From Sabellastarte sp. h YS-2021 (Eukaryota; Annelida; Polychaeta; Sabellida; Sabellidae), in the NCBI GenBank assembly GCA_964017235.1, contig OZ024929.1, positions 113,693,793 through 113,757,792 of the forward strand: DNA of 64,000 nucleotides, read 5' to 3'. A program made the translations under genes and the position numbers. The stretch's first letter is position 1; the number at the start of each line of letters is the position of its first letter. The notes under the pieces are model-generated. The model did no database searches, had not been told where the DNA came from, and saw nothing but the letters and a program-made list of their open reading frames with translations. This document shows, piece by piece, positions 11,419 to 22,970 of the stretch.

Positions 11419-12115
11419 GGTTTGACCTTGAAGGAGGAGTCCAAGGTTAAATCTGACCACATAAAAAGATTCCCAGCCCATGATTTCCAATAGGTTGTTT
11501 TCACTTTGCAAACCTCAAGGACCAATAATAAGCGAGTTATATGCACTTTTAAGTTTGGCTATCCTTGTTTGACCTTGAAGGAGAAGTCAAAGGTTAAATC
11601 TGACCACATCAAGATTCCTAGCCCACGATTTCCAATAAGTTAGTTTTACACTGCAAACCTCTAGTACCAATGATAAGGGAGTTATAAGCACTTTTAAGTT
11701 TGGGTATCCTTGTTTGACCTTGAAGGAGTCCAAGGTCAGATCTGACCACATAAAAGATTCCCAGCCCATGATTTCCAATAAGTTGGTTTCACTTTGCAAA
11801 CCTCAAGGACCAAGAATAAGCGAGTTATATGCACTGTAAGTTTGGCTATCCTTGTTTGACCTTGAAGGTGGGGTCCAAGGTCAAATCTGACCACATCAAA
11901 AGATTCCCAGCTCATGATTTCCTAGAAGCTGTTTTCACATGCCAAACCTCTATGACCAATAATAAGTGAGTTATAAGCACTTTTAAGTTTGGCTATCATC
12001 GTTTAACCATGAAGGAGGGGTCAAAGGTCAAATCTGACCACATCAGAAGATTCCAAACCTCTATAATAAGAGAGATATAGGCACTTTTAAAATCTGCTAC
12101 ATGGGGTACTTTGGC
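11419..12115 (+). repeat. 147-bp satellite array B (about 5 units)
   Basis: TTTGACCTTGAAGG-type blocks occur at about 11,418, 11,568, 11,713, 11,856 and 12,003. Units carry CCAATAATAAGCGAGTTATA and GATTCCCAGCCCATGATTTC. Orientation is opposite to array A. The DIRS remnant abuts its left edge. Confidence 0.9.
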
Positions 12116-12371
12116 ACTCCATGGATGACCTTGAATTAAGAGCTTCAAGGTCAAATGTCTGCAAGGTTGTAAAGGACATGTATATCTGTTATACATATCA
12201 CCTATGAGGAGATTCAACCTTCTACCTATGAGAACCACCAGTAGAAAAAGGTAGATAATTTTCAAAGAAATGCCCGTGGCGGCCATCTTGTTTTTCAGAA
12301 TGAGGCTTTTTTTCAGTCCCAGAAAAGCTTATCGCCCTATGAAGATATCATGCAAGATTAATTACTTACAT
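12116..12371 (+). repeat. Partial downstream region of the hairpin-ended element
   Basis: The sequence after array B parallels copy B after its array: GGTACTTTGGC, GATGACCTTGAATTAAGAGC, an ATATCTGTTATACATAT stretch, then GGCGGCCATCTTGTTTTTCA at 12,280. The terminal hairpin is absent, so this is a truncated third copy of the family. Confidence 0.65.
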
Positions 12372-12625
12372 GTAGCTTTTGTAACTACAAGCTCACCATT
12401 TGGAACTGAAGAAAGTCCCTCCCTGCCTCCTCATTGTATTACAGCTGAGGGGGTATGGGAAAAAGTTCCAACTCAAAGAAGAAAGTCTCATGGTATCTCA
12501 CTACAGGGTTAACCTCAGTGTTGTAGGCATTGGACCAGTATTATATGTCTATTTTTCTTGGATGTTGGCCAGCCCTCCGAGATAGTATTCAGTTCCACAT
12601 GGTGAGCTTGTAGCTTATAAAAGCT
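12372..12625. mobile_element. Palindromic MITE-like element
   Basis: GTAGCTTTTGTAACTACAAG followed by CTCACCATTTGGAACTGAA (from 12,372) is the imperfect reverse complement of TTCAGTTCCACATGGTGAGC followed by TTGTAGCTTATAAAAGCTA (ending 12,625). This gives inverted arms of about 38 bp around a 175-bp centre without coding capacity. Confidence 0.8.
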
Positions 12626-13102
12626 AGATTTAAGTAATTAAAGTTTTCAATTTAATGGGCAAGTCATTGAAGGTATACATTCAATGGCTGAGCTGTGGAA
12701 TGTGTACATACATTCAATGGCTAAAATCATTGAATGCGTACATTCATTGAACCAAGGCATGGAATGTATAAAAGATTAAGTATGAAATGTTGATCTTGAT
12801 GGCTAAGACCTAATTTACAACCAATATTGGAATTTTTTTAGCATAACAGTAAGCAATTAATTTAAAACTAGACAAAAGTTTTTGTACACAAAAACAAAGC
12901 ATCCCTACAGCTTTTAAGTTTTATAAGAAATGCTAAAGGACCAATGTGAAGAGGTAAATGTTATTGGTGAAGAGAAATTCTCCTGAAAGGACCATGTTAG
13001 GCTCACAAGAGTGATCTTAAAATGAAAAAAGCAATCAGTGCCTGTGAACAGGTTCTGTATCAGCTGACTGTGTCTTTTAAGCTGCAAAGTAGAAGAAGCA
13101 TG
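12626..13102. repeat. Short interspersed CATTCAATGGCT motifs and AT-rich sequence
   Basis: Between 12,660 and 12,770 the motif CATTCAATGG or CATTGAATG occurs about five times in both orientations. The rest is unremarkable AT-rich sequence leading into array C. Confidence 0.5.
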
Positions 13103-14135
13103 TTTAGGTTTGGCTATGCTGCTTTGACCTTGAATGAGAGGCCCAAGGTCAAATCCGTCCACACCAGAAGATTCCCAGCACATGATTTCCTACACGTTGG
13201 TTTCACATCCCAAACCTCTAGGACTAATAATAAGCGAGTTATCGAACTTTTAAGTTTGGCTATGCTCGTTTGACCTTGAAGGAGAGGCCCAAGGTCAAAT
13301 CGGACAACACCAAAAGATTCCCAGCCCATGATTTCCTATATGTTGGTATACCATCCCAAACCTCTAGGACCAATAATAAGCGAGTTATAAGCACTTTTCA
13401 GTTTGGCTATGCTCATTTGACCTTGAAGGAGAGGCCCAAGGTCAAATGCGACCACACCAGAAGATTCCCAGCCCATGATTTCCTATATGTTGGTATACCA
13501 TCCCAAACCTCTAGGACAAATACTAAGTGGGTTATAAGCACTTTTAAGTTTGGCTATCCTCGTTTGACCTTGAAGAAGAGGCCCAAGGTCAAATCCGACC
13601 ACATCAAAAGATTCCCAGCCCATGATTTCCTATATGTTGGTATATCATCACAAACCTCTAGGACCAATAATAAGCGAGTTATAAGCACTTTTAAGTTTGG
13701 CTATACTCGTTTGACCTTGAAGGAGGGGCCCAAGGTCAAATCCGACCACACCAGAAGATTCCCAGCACATGATTTACTGTATGTTGGTATACCATCCCAA
13801 ACCTCTAGGACCGATAATAAGCGAGTTATAAGCACTTTTGAGTTTGGCTATGCTCGTTTCACCTTAAACGAGAGGCCCAAGGTCAAATCCGACCACACCA
13901 AAAGATTCCCAGCCCATGACTTCCTATATGTTGGTATACCATCCCAAACCTCTAGGACCAATAATGAGCAAGTTACAAGCACTTTTATGTTTCGTTATGC
14001 TCGTTTGACCTTGAAGGAGGGGCCCAAGGTCAAATCCGACCACACCAGAAGATTCCCAGCCCATGATTTCCTACATGTTGGTATCCCATCCCAAACCTCT
14101 AGGACCAATAATAAGCGAGTTATAAGCACTTTTAA
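13103..14135 (+). repeat. 147-bp satellite array C (7 units)
   Basis: Seven units at 147-bp spacing (TTTGACC at about 13,116, 13,268, 13,415, 13,562, 13,709, 13,856 and 14,003). The period is a multiple of three and one frame lacks stops, so 13,270-14,169 reads as a 299-codon open frame with a 49-residue repeat (PAHDFLYVGIPSQTSRTNNK). I regard this as a repeat artefact, not a gene. The array ends at GCACTTTTAA, where the TTAA-flanked element begins. Confidence 0.95.
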
Positions 14136-15914
14136 AGGTCATAGGAAGTATTTTCAAATCATTCATTAGTGATTACATATACATATGTAAGTTCAATTTC
14201 TGTGAAAATAAGATGTGTCTGGACAAGGTTACATGGTATATTCAATCACTTTCTGGCTGTTTTTTCAAGATTTTCACAACTGTAGCCATTATTTTTCACT
14301 CGACAACTCCGGTACAAAAAATACTAGCCTTGACATCACAGGTTCATGACAATGTAAACAAACTATTATTTCCGTAAGCCTTTTAATACATACATATATA
14401 TTTAAAAGATTGCATAATGTGTTTTTATGAAGTTTATTTGTTTATAAGACATCAGTCTGCCACAGTAAATTTTTGAAATAGCCTTCAGAACATCTTTTAT
14501 ATTTGTTCTCAGATAAAAAATATTTAGAGAGGTATTAAGCAAGTTGCATAAAAATCACCAAACAGTGCAGTCAACCAGGTTCAACTCTGAGATGAATTTT
14601 GATAGTTATTTTTTCAATTTTGAAAACACTATTGCCAGGAGATGAAATAAATACAACATAAATGTCTTTAGAACTGGGCCTCAAGCAAGGATAATCATAT
14701 ATGTTCCCCAAATTAGTTTCCCACCAAAACTGTAAACAATACTGCTTTCATAGTATACATAATGCGTCTAGCCATCTACAGTGTTGATTACAGTTCCCCT
14801 AAACACATATCCTTTTTTTTGGTCTCAACAAAGGCTTAAATTGAGAATAAAATGTCACCAACTAATTTCCAAAACTTTAAATTATCCAAACTTAAGGCCA
14901 AGAAATATTGAACTAATATCTGAAGGAAAACTCATATACTGAATTATTTCATAAACTGATAATGTAAAAGTTAAAACTTCTAACATGATTCTTTCAGAAT
15001 AAATTCAATAAAGTTGACTACAACAGCATGCTTTTATAAATTATTGATGCAAATGAAAACAAATTGTGTATTTTGATTTCACTTTACATCATGCCTTTTC
15101 TTGATAGAAATGCCGGTGATTAAAGGCAAAAAAACAGTATCCAGTAAGTTCAAATGACCACTTTTTAATTTATCAAGAGATTCTTAGTTTTGTGTAAATT
15201 TATCTAACTTGAAAGGCTACTTTCCCATCACAGTTTAAAAACCTGGAAAAAAATGATGGAAGGAGGCAAAATCTCATACATATGTTTACCATGCTTTCTG
15301 CATTCCAAGACAAGCCTACTTACAGTATATCTGTGTTTGTTAGAACTGTCAGTGGTTTAAAGTTAGGTAAAACTTGAGAAAAAAACAGCATCTAGAAAAA
15401 ATAGAGGCTAGTGAGTTTTTTTGGCAAAGGAAAATGTTATCTTCCTTCAGTTTGTAAATATATACACTATATCTGCAACTACACAGAACTTCATTATGAA
15501 CCTGTGACGTCATCAATCATCTACTACGAGAAAAACAATATGTCCACTTTTTACTCCATGTTCGGTTCTCGCCTCCAACCTCTGGCTGCCGGTTCAAATC
15601 TCGGGCCGGGCGCTTAATGTTGGAAAGTTGGTTACGAGTTACTTGCCAATGCCCGGTGGTTTACAGTGCACTATGCATTGGTTTACTCCACCTGTAAACT
15701 ACCCATCGCAAATATGACCCTGGCTGTTGAACGCGACGTAAAGCAACAAATAAATAAATTTACTCCACGTTGGTGATATTTATTTTTATAATGCTATTTA
15801 TGGCTCTTGTACCATATATTTCTTAAAATAAACCACATTTTCATTCTTATAGGTTGTTTGTCTACTGAATGAAGTTAACTTCATAATTTTTGTGAAAAAT
15901 GTTTCCTATGACCT
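14136..15914. mobile_element. 1.78-kb non-autonomous element with TTAA target duplication
   Basis: The ends are AGGTCATAGGAA (14,136-14,147) and its reverse complement TTCCTATGACCT (15,903-15,914). TTAA flanks it on both sides (14,132-14,135 and 15,915-15,918). Removing it together with one TTAA rejoins the 147-bp unit as GCACTTTTAAGTTTGGC. A TTAA target duplication is the hallmark of piggyBac-type transposases. No transposase ORF is present. A SINE lies inside (15,563-15,758). Confidence 0.85.
15563..15758 (+). mobile_element. tRNA-derived SINE inside the TTAA element
   Basis: B-box-like GCCGGTTCAAATCTCGGG near the start, body with GTGGTTTACAGTGCACTATG, tail GTTGAACGCGACGTAAAGC then AAATAAATAAA. 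The flanking 13-bp duplication is TTTACTCCATGTT (15,550-15,562) and TTTACTCCACGTT (15,759-15,771), with one mismatch. The head is 5' truncated. Confidence 0.9.
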
Positions 15915-15918
15915 TTAA

Positions 15919-17265
15919 GTTTGGCTATGCTCGTTTGACCTTAAACGAGAGGCCCAAGGTCAAATCTGACCACACCAGAAGATTCCCAGCACATGATTTC
16001 CTATATGCTGGTATACCATCACAAACCTGTAGGACTAATAATAAGCGAGTTATAACCACTTTTAAGCTTGGCTATGCTCATTTCACCTTGAATGAGAGGC
16101 CCAAGGTCAAATGCAACCACACCAGAAGGTTCCCAGCCCATGATTTCCTATATGCTGGTATACCATCCCAAACCTCTAGGACCAATAAGAAGCGAGTTAT
16201 AAGCACTTTTAAGTTTGGCTATGCTCGTTTGACCTTGAACGTTGGGCCCAAGTTCAAATCCGACCACACCAGAAGGTTCCCAGCCAATGATTTCCTACAT
16301 GTTGGTTTACCATCCCAAAGCTCTAGGACCAATAATAAGCAAGTTATGAGCATTTTTATGTTTGGCTATCCTCATTTGACCAAGGAGGGGCCCAAAGTCA
16401 TATCCGACCACACCAAAAGATTCCCAGCCAATGATTTCCTATATGTTGGTATACCGTCCCAAACCTCTAGGATTAATAATAAGCGAGTTATAAGCACTTT
16501 TCAGTTTGGCTATCCTCGTTTGACCTTGAAGGAGAGGCCCAAGGTCAAATCTGACCACACCAGAAGATTCCCAGCCCATGATTTCCTATATGTTGGTATA
16601 CCATCCCAAAGCTCTAGGACCAATAATAAGCCAGTTATAAGCACTTTTAAGTTTGGCTATCCTCATTTGACCTTGAACGAGAGGCCCAAGGTCAAATCCG
16701 ACCACACCAGAAGATTCCCAGCCCATGATTTCCTATATGTTGGTATACCATCCCAAACCTCTAGGACCAATAATAAGCGAGTTATAAGCACTTTTAAGTT
16801 TGGCTATGCTCTTTTGACCTTGAAGGAGGGGTCCAAGGTCAAATCCTACCACACCAGAAGATTCCCAGCCCATGACTTCCTATATGTTGGTATACCATCC
16901 CAAACCTCTAGGACCAATAATAAGCGAGTTATAAGCACTTTTAAGTTTGGCTATGCTCGTTTGACCTTGAAGGGGGGGCCCAAGGTCAAATGTGACCACA
17001 CCAGAAGATTCCCAGCACATGATTTCCTATATGTTGGTATACCATCCCAAACCTCTAGGACCAATAATAAGCGAGTTATAAGCACTTTTCAGTTTGCCTA
17101 TCCTCGTTTGACCTTGAAGGAGACGTCCAAGGTCAAATCTGACCACACCAAAAGATTTCCAGCCCATGGTTTCCTATATGTTAGTATACCATCCCAAACC
17201 TCTAGGACCAATAATAAGTGAGTTATAAGCACTTTAAACTTTGCCTATCCTCGCTTGACCTTGAA
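15919..17265 (+). repeat. 147-bp satellite array D (about 9 units, most homogeneous)
   Basis: Continuation of array C beyond the TTAA element. Units are near-identical at 147-bp spacing. A 440-codon open frame (15,899-17,221) results from the stop-free frame, and its ATG lies in the end of the TTAA element. The unit dyad TTTGACCTTG...CAAGGTCAAA is preserved in most copies. Confidence 0.95.
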
Positions 17266-17632
17266 CCTGTAAACTACCCGTCGCAATATGATCCTGGCTG
17301 TTGAACGTGACGTAAAGCAAGAAATAAATAAATTTACTCCACGTTGGTGATATTTATTTTTATAATGCTATTTATGGCTCTTGTACCATATATTTCTTAA
17401 AATAAACCACATTTTCATTCTTATAGGTTGTTTGTCTACTGAATGAAGTTAACTTCATAATTTTTGTGAAAAATGTTTCCTATGACCTTTAAGTTTGGCT
17501 ATGCTCGTTTGACCTTAAACGAGGGGCCCAAGGTCAAATCTGACCACACCAGAAGATTCCCAGCACATGATTTCCTATATGTTGGTATACCATCCCAAAC
17601 CTCTACGATCAATAATAAGCGAGTTCAAGGCT
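17266..17632 (+). repeat. Duplicated SINE tail, TTAA-element end and one satellite unit
   Basis: This repeats 15,692-16,060 at an offset of 1,574 bp: SINE tail (CCTGTAAACTACCC...), right end of the TTAA element including TTCCTATGACCTTTAA, and the first 147-bp unit. The copy is nearly identical in the element portion, so the duplication is younger than the TTAA insertion. It ends mid-unit at GCGAGTT. Confidence 0.9.
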
Positions 17633-18045
17633 TAATCTTAGCAAAATTTTTATGTACTTATAATCAATCGCCCGTCAATCGGTCAATTATGGCCCGACTG
17701 ATCCCAATATCGACTGGCGCCTAGATTCTTCCCTCAGGAATGTGCATACCAAATTTGGTTGACCCACACCCAGTACTTTCTGAGGAAATCTAGTGAAAAG
17801 GAAGTAAATTTTTTTTTGAATTTTTGATAATGTGACCTTGATAAAGGTCAAAGGTCAAATTTATGCCTGTCAAAAAATTTCCCCACGCCTATAGAAGAAC
17901 ACTGCCACATATCATTTGGATAGGCCTAATAACAAGGGAGATATTCAAGGGAGACGATAATGCGGCGGCGGTGGCGGCTGACTGAAAACCGGGGGTGAAA
18001 CCAATAAGTGTCCCCTTTTCAAGGGACGCTTAATTAACTGAAATA
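17633..18045 (+). mobile_element. Hairpin-ended repeat, 3' portion
   Basis: Noncoding sequence with GACCTTGATAAAGGTCAAAG, then a GCGGCGGCGGTGGCGGC stretch, ending in the hairpin AAGTGTCCC...GGGACGCTTAATT at 18,006-18,034. The same terminal stem (AAGCGTCCC/GGGACGCTT) ends the element at 29,904-29,925. No ORF. Confidence 0.75.
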
Positions 18046-19225
18046 AAAGTGTTACATTTCAAGAATTAACATATAGAGGGATCAGTATATAGCATAAAAC
18101 TTAATAAATATACATGTAATGACATAAATTTCATCTAATTATCTCACTAAATTATTTATTTGAGAAAATCTTGAATGATGCATGAAGCCTTTCTGATCAA
18201 AGCCATTACAAAAGTTGTATTGTAAGCTCTACTTTAATCCACAAATATTAAAATATTTGGCACCTAAAGGAGAAAATGAAAGAAAAACAGGCTATTAATT
18301 ACATGGTCTCCAGATATAAACACTTTTAGTGGGAGAGCAGATAAGCCTTCCCACAGATTTGAGGTGTTGGAATGGTATAATTGCCAGATCACTCTGCAGA
18401 TACCCTGGGGTAAAACATTTTGTTGAAATCACTCAAGCTCACACCATTTCCAAGATAGATGTGTTTTTGCTTAATTGTATTACTGTACAATGAGTTTTCA
18501 GTCCTCAGAATTATACCACCCAAGCCCCTAAAATCTGAGGGAAGGACCATCTGCCCCCCTCTGACTGTAATTATTTTAGCTAGGTAGAGTGCTGATAATG
18601 AATTACCACAAACAACAGATGATTTCACATCTGGAATTTCTTGTCTAACTGTAAATCCAGTATTTCACAGTACAATGCTAATTAGCCTTTTTTATAAACT
18701 TTTAAGGAGTATTTCATGTATTATTTTACCTGATTTTTGTGAAATCATGCATTTTTTTAGCTTGAAGCTTGATTAAGCTAAGTGATGCAAAACATTTGGG
18801 TCAGTTTTCAATTTAATGAATAGATTAACTGGTGTTTTGCTTAAGGATATAATATTTTCTTTTTTATTTTTTGTTTCACTTTGGATAAGTATATGATTAG
18901 ATGTATCCATACATCTTTGTTTGAAAATTTTAACGTACAGGAATGTGCCCAGTCAAGAAGAACTTTTTGTGCTACAATCAAATTTACTATGTGCTTATAG
19001 AAAATGTGTCATGTACAAAAAAACATAGATATAACAATATGTCACCAGCATCTAGTAATGTTTTATCTTTGTTTTGTTTTATATCTTTTATATATCTTAT
19101 TTATTTTCACTCCTGTTATGCAAGTGAACCAGAAACATGAAACCATGAAACAGTTAATTCAGTGTCAACAACAGCACTCAAAGAGCGCAAACCTCCAACA
19201 AGGCACATAGTAACTAGAAATTGTG
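18046..19225. other. AT-rich gene-free region
   Basis: Nothing supportable. Open frames of 65-79 codons are AT-driven and lack motifs. Confidence 0.5.
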
Positions 19226-20525
19226 TCAACATTCAATTCAGATTTGAGAATCTTTACCACCCTAACCATGCCAAAATTACTATCATTCTAGTTTCCATAG
19301 CCACTTTCCTAGCCACATATCTTTTGTGCAAATTTGATGAAGGTAGCTGCAATATTTCAAGTTTTAGAGCATCTTAATGATTTCAAACAATCGGCTATGG
19401 CGGCCATTTGTTTTTCAAAATTAGGCCAAAATTTCATAGCCATAAACATTCACTGCAATTCTAGTGTAGATATCTTTGTTATGAATAATATATACCGGTT
19501 TATGTAAAACTAGAATATGTCAAGATTTTAGAGCACCTTTATGATTTTCAAACAATTAGCTATGGCGGCCATTTTGTTTTTCAAAATGAGGCTAAAATTT
19601 TGCAGAGACAGGTTTTCATAGCCATAAACATCCCCTGCAAATTTGGTGAAGATATCTTTATAAATGAATGAGATATTAAGGTTTATGCAAAAACGTGACG
19701 AACTTTAAACATGTGATATGGTGGCCATTTTGTTTTTTGAACTAGTGCCAAAATTACTATCAGGGTAGCTTTTCTAGCCATATAGCTTTTCTGCAAATTT
19801 GAAGAAGCTAGCTGGAATATTTCAAGATTTAGAGCACCTTTATGATTTTCAAAGAATTAGCTATGACGGCCATTTTGTTTTTCAAAATGTGGCTAAAATT
19901 TTGCAGACAAGTTTTCATAGCCCATATAGCTTTTGTGCAAATTTGATGAAGCTAGCTGGAATATTTCAAGATTTAGAGCACCTTTATGATTTTCAAACAT
20001 TTAGCTATGGCAGCCATTTTGTTTTTCAAAATGAGGCTAAAATTTTGCAGAGACAGGTTTTCATAGCCATAAACATCCCCTGCAAATTTGGTGAAGATAT
20101 CTTTATAAATGAATGAGATATTAAGGTTTATGCAAAAACGTGACGAACTTTAAACATGTGATATGGCGGCCATTTTGTTTTTTGAACTAGTGCCAAAATT
20201 ACTATCAGGGTAGCTTTTCTAGCCATATAGCTTTTGTGCAAATTTGATGAAGCTAGCTGGAATATTTCAAGATTTAGAGCACCTTTATGATTTTCAAACA
20301 ATTGGCTATGGCGGCCATTTTGTTTTTCAAAATGAGGCTAAAATTTTGCACAGACAGGTTTTCATAGCCATAAACATTCCCTGCAAAGTTGGTGAAGATA
20401 TCTTTATAAATGAATGAGATATTAAGGTTTATGCAAAAATGTGACGGATGGACGGACAGACGGACGTACGGAAGGCATTTTATAATCTCCCAACCTTGGC
20501 CTTCGGCCACAGGCGGGAGATAAAA
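19226..20525 (+). repeat. Tandem repeat ending in a nested hairpin
   Basis: The block GGTTTATGCAAAAACGTGAC recurs at about 19,681, 20,126 and 20,427. GGCGGCCATTTTGTTTTTCA-like blocks occur at about 19,398, 19,565, 19,720, 19,867, 20,011, 20,165 and 20,312, a spacing of about 145-167 bp. The repeat closes with GACGGACAGACGGACG and the nested hairpin TCTCCC...TGGCCTTCGGCCA...GGGAGA (20,486-20,520). It has the same architecture as other hairpin-ended families here but a different sequence. Confidence 0.8.
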
Positions 20526-21339
20526 AACGTGATGAATGAATGAGATATAAAAGTTTATGTAAAAACGTGACAGACAAACAGATGCATGAACATGCAGAAG
20601 CTGTTTTATTATCACAAGCTGCTGATAAAAACAGAGGAATAGAATGACTTTTGTTGGAAGTATTTAATTCATTTCTGCATTAATTGCCAATTTTAAACAC
20701 TTTTTTTAACAGCAATGCATGAATAAGTGAATGTTTTATAAGTAAAACAGAGAGTTCATTTTCATCCATTTGTGATTTGGAATAAAACCTCTTCCCAGAT
20801 GTTTAGTATGATGGGGTATGCACGATACACAATCCAATGGAGTTATTTTTATCCTGTGGTTTATGTACATGAAGTGTGATAAGCAGTGTGGTGAGATTTC
20901 CAGTGACTGAGGACTAAATCCAGGAGTGCAATGAGGATATTTATATTAACAGAGTATGTGTGTTTAGGTACACTTTTGGGTACATTTTATTCTTGGTATT
21001 TGAGACACACATCAACACAGTGTTTTGACAAGTTATTTTCGTTATTACATTATTTAATAATCACAAGTATAATTCTTCAATCTTTGATAGAGCAGAGTGA
21101 AATATACCAGATTTGATTTGCACTATTATCACAATTACTGAAAATATGGGGTTTGTTTCCTCCAAGGTTTGAATATGTTTTGAAAGTGTTTTGGAATTTA
21201 AAACCTTATGAGGTGAGTTTTTAATTAAAAATGTCTAGATATATATTTCCGAAATATTTTTCTTTCTTATATCTGGATGCAACAAAAGAACAAAAAGCGC
21301 TGTAAATGTATTTTAATGATATATTTTAAGGCAAGGTTA
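20526..21339. other. AT-rich gene-free region
   Basis: A short echo of the preceding repeat (AAAAACGTGA at 20,563) and otherwise nothing recognisable. Confidence 0.5.
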
Positions 21340-21666
21340 TGTCCCGGGATGTCACAATATGTAACATATTGTTTATATGTCGGAAAATGCTAAATCGTGA
21401 GAATTGGGAGTGCTTTATCCAGGGAAGACCTTTATATCAAATACTTTAAACTCGAAGAACTTGCAGCCATAGCACCAACTCAGCATTATTCGATCATGAG
21501 AACATATGAGGTCACGGATTTCCCCTGTGTTTTGTAGCGATATTTTATAAAACAAAAGCCTCAATAAAGATCAAATGCTTAAACTCAAGAACTCATGGTA
21601 CCCAAATCAAAATCAACCAATAAGATCAGTTCTCGACATTTTGCCAGAAAGTTACATATCGGGACA
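21340..21666. mobile_element. Possible MITE with TGTCCCG ends
   Basis: TGTCCCGGGATGTCACAATA followed by TGTAAC at the left pairs imperfectly with GTTACATATCGGGACA at the right (21,651-21,666). The 327-bp interior has no coding capacity. Without a clear target duplication this is tentative. Confidence 0.45.
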
Positions 21667-22920
21667 CCCCATGATTTAACCACTGCATATATTTTAATGG
21701 TATATGTATGTACATGTTAAGTAAATATATGAAATCAGTAAATATGTGCATGCAGTGACTTTAAATCTTTTATAGTTAGGTGTTATCTAATGTGGCATAA
21801 TCACTATTGAAAATTATTTAAAAGTTTAAATGGCCTCAACCTAATCAAAGTTTGGTACTTGTTAATAATCCAGCACTGGGTCACTGGTAAATTACCTCAT
21901 TTTATATTTTCAAAAAACATAGCATGTATGATATGACCTTTAAAAATTTTCTTGCCTTTACAATAAATTTGAATGCAAATGGACAAGTTTATACATTTAA
22001 ATGTAATGATTATGACCAAATATTTGTCAAATTGTGCTACTGTATGTGTAAGGAATAGTAGTAAGTTTAATATATATTTCTTGTTCAAAAACTGAATTTC
22101 TGTGCAGTTTAACAATGCAATTATTTCCAGTAGTATGAAAAGGTCACTAATATAATTCACATGTGCAATTAGCACTGAATAAAATCTTTCTAATGGAGAT
22201 AGCGAAACCACAACCATAGATACTTTAAAAGTGCTTAAAAGGGATTAAGTCACTGAAAGACAATGATAAAATCCAATTAGGAGCTAACTGCTTTTTCAGT
22301 ACTTCCTATTATTATTTGATTAAGTAGTCAATACTGGTATCTACATCAAAATCACTTGTGCCAGAAAATACGAAATGTCAGTACTTTATTGAAATAAAGA
22401 AAAATATCACATACTAAAATCTATGTCTAATAGATTTAATCAATAGGAGTCCTCCCATGAGTAAGATTAATGACTGCACAAAGTTTGAAGACAGTCAAAG
22501 CAATCTGGACTTAGATTGCACAAGCTTTAAAAATGGGTAGCAGCCATCTTGGAAACAAGATGGAGGACGTAAAAATGATTTTTTTAAAAAGTTATCCTCA
22601 TTGAACCTGAAATGAACACAAAAAAACCTGAAGATGATATCTTGAATCATTTGCTGTAATGAGGAAAAGCAAAAAGTGTAGGGAAAAAGAAAAAAAAATC
22701 TGATGAAGCCTGAAGTCATCATAATAAAGAACATATCCCAATACTAGATATTGCGTCTTGACGCAGTGTATCCCCGGACGGGACATGGTTGAAGTGTGAC
22801 ATACAGAGTGTTATGGTTGACACAAATATACCCCTGTGGGGAGGGGGCCTAAGTGTTTATGGGAGCAACTAGTACTAACACTGAGTAAACAAAATGTTTG
22901 CTTAATGAAAGATACAAATA
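21667..22920. other. AT-rich gene-free region
   Basis: No gene recognised. GCAGCCATCTTGGAAACAAG near 22,540 is a short inverted YY1-like motif. A GTATCCCCGGACGGG block at 22,769 resembles the hairpin of copy B, but it may be chance. Confidence 0.45.
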
Positions 22921-22970
22921 TAACTAGACCTAGCGCATCCGGAAAACTGATGCAAATTGTATCCACCAGA

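Noticed and set aside
13270..17221. 299- and 440-codon ORFs as a repetitive structural protein gene
   Set aside because: They coincide exactly with a 147-bp satellite, the second ATG lies in a transposon end, and the same satellite in arrays A, B and F is not open. Repeat artefact is the simpler reading.
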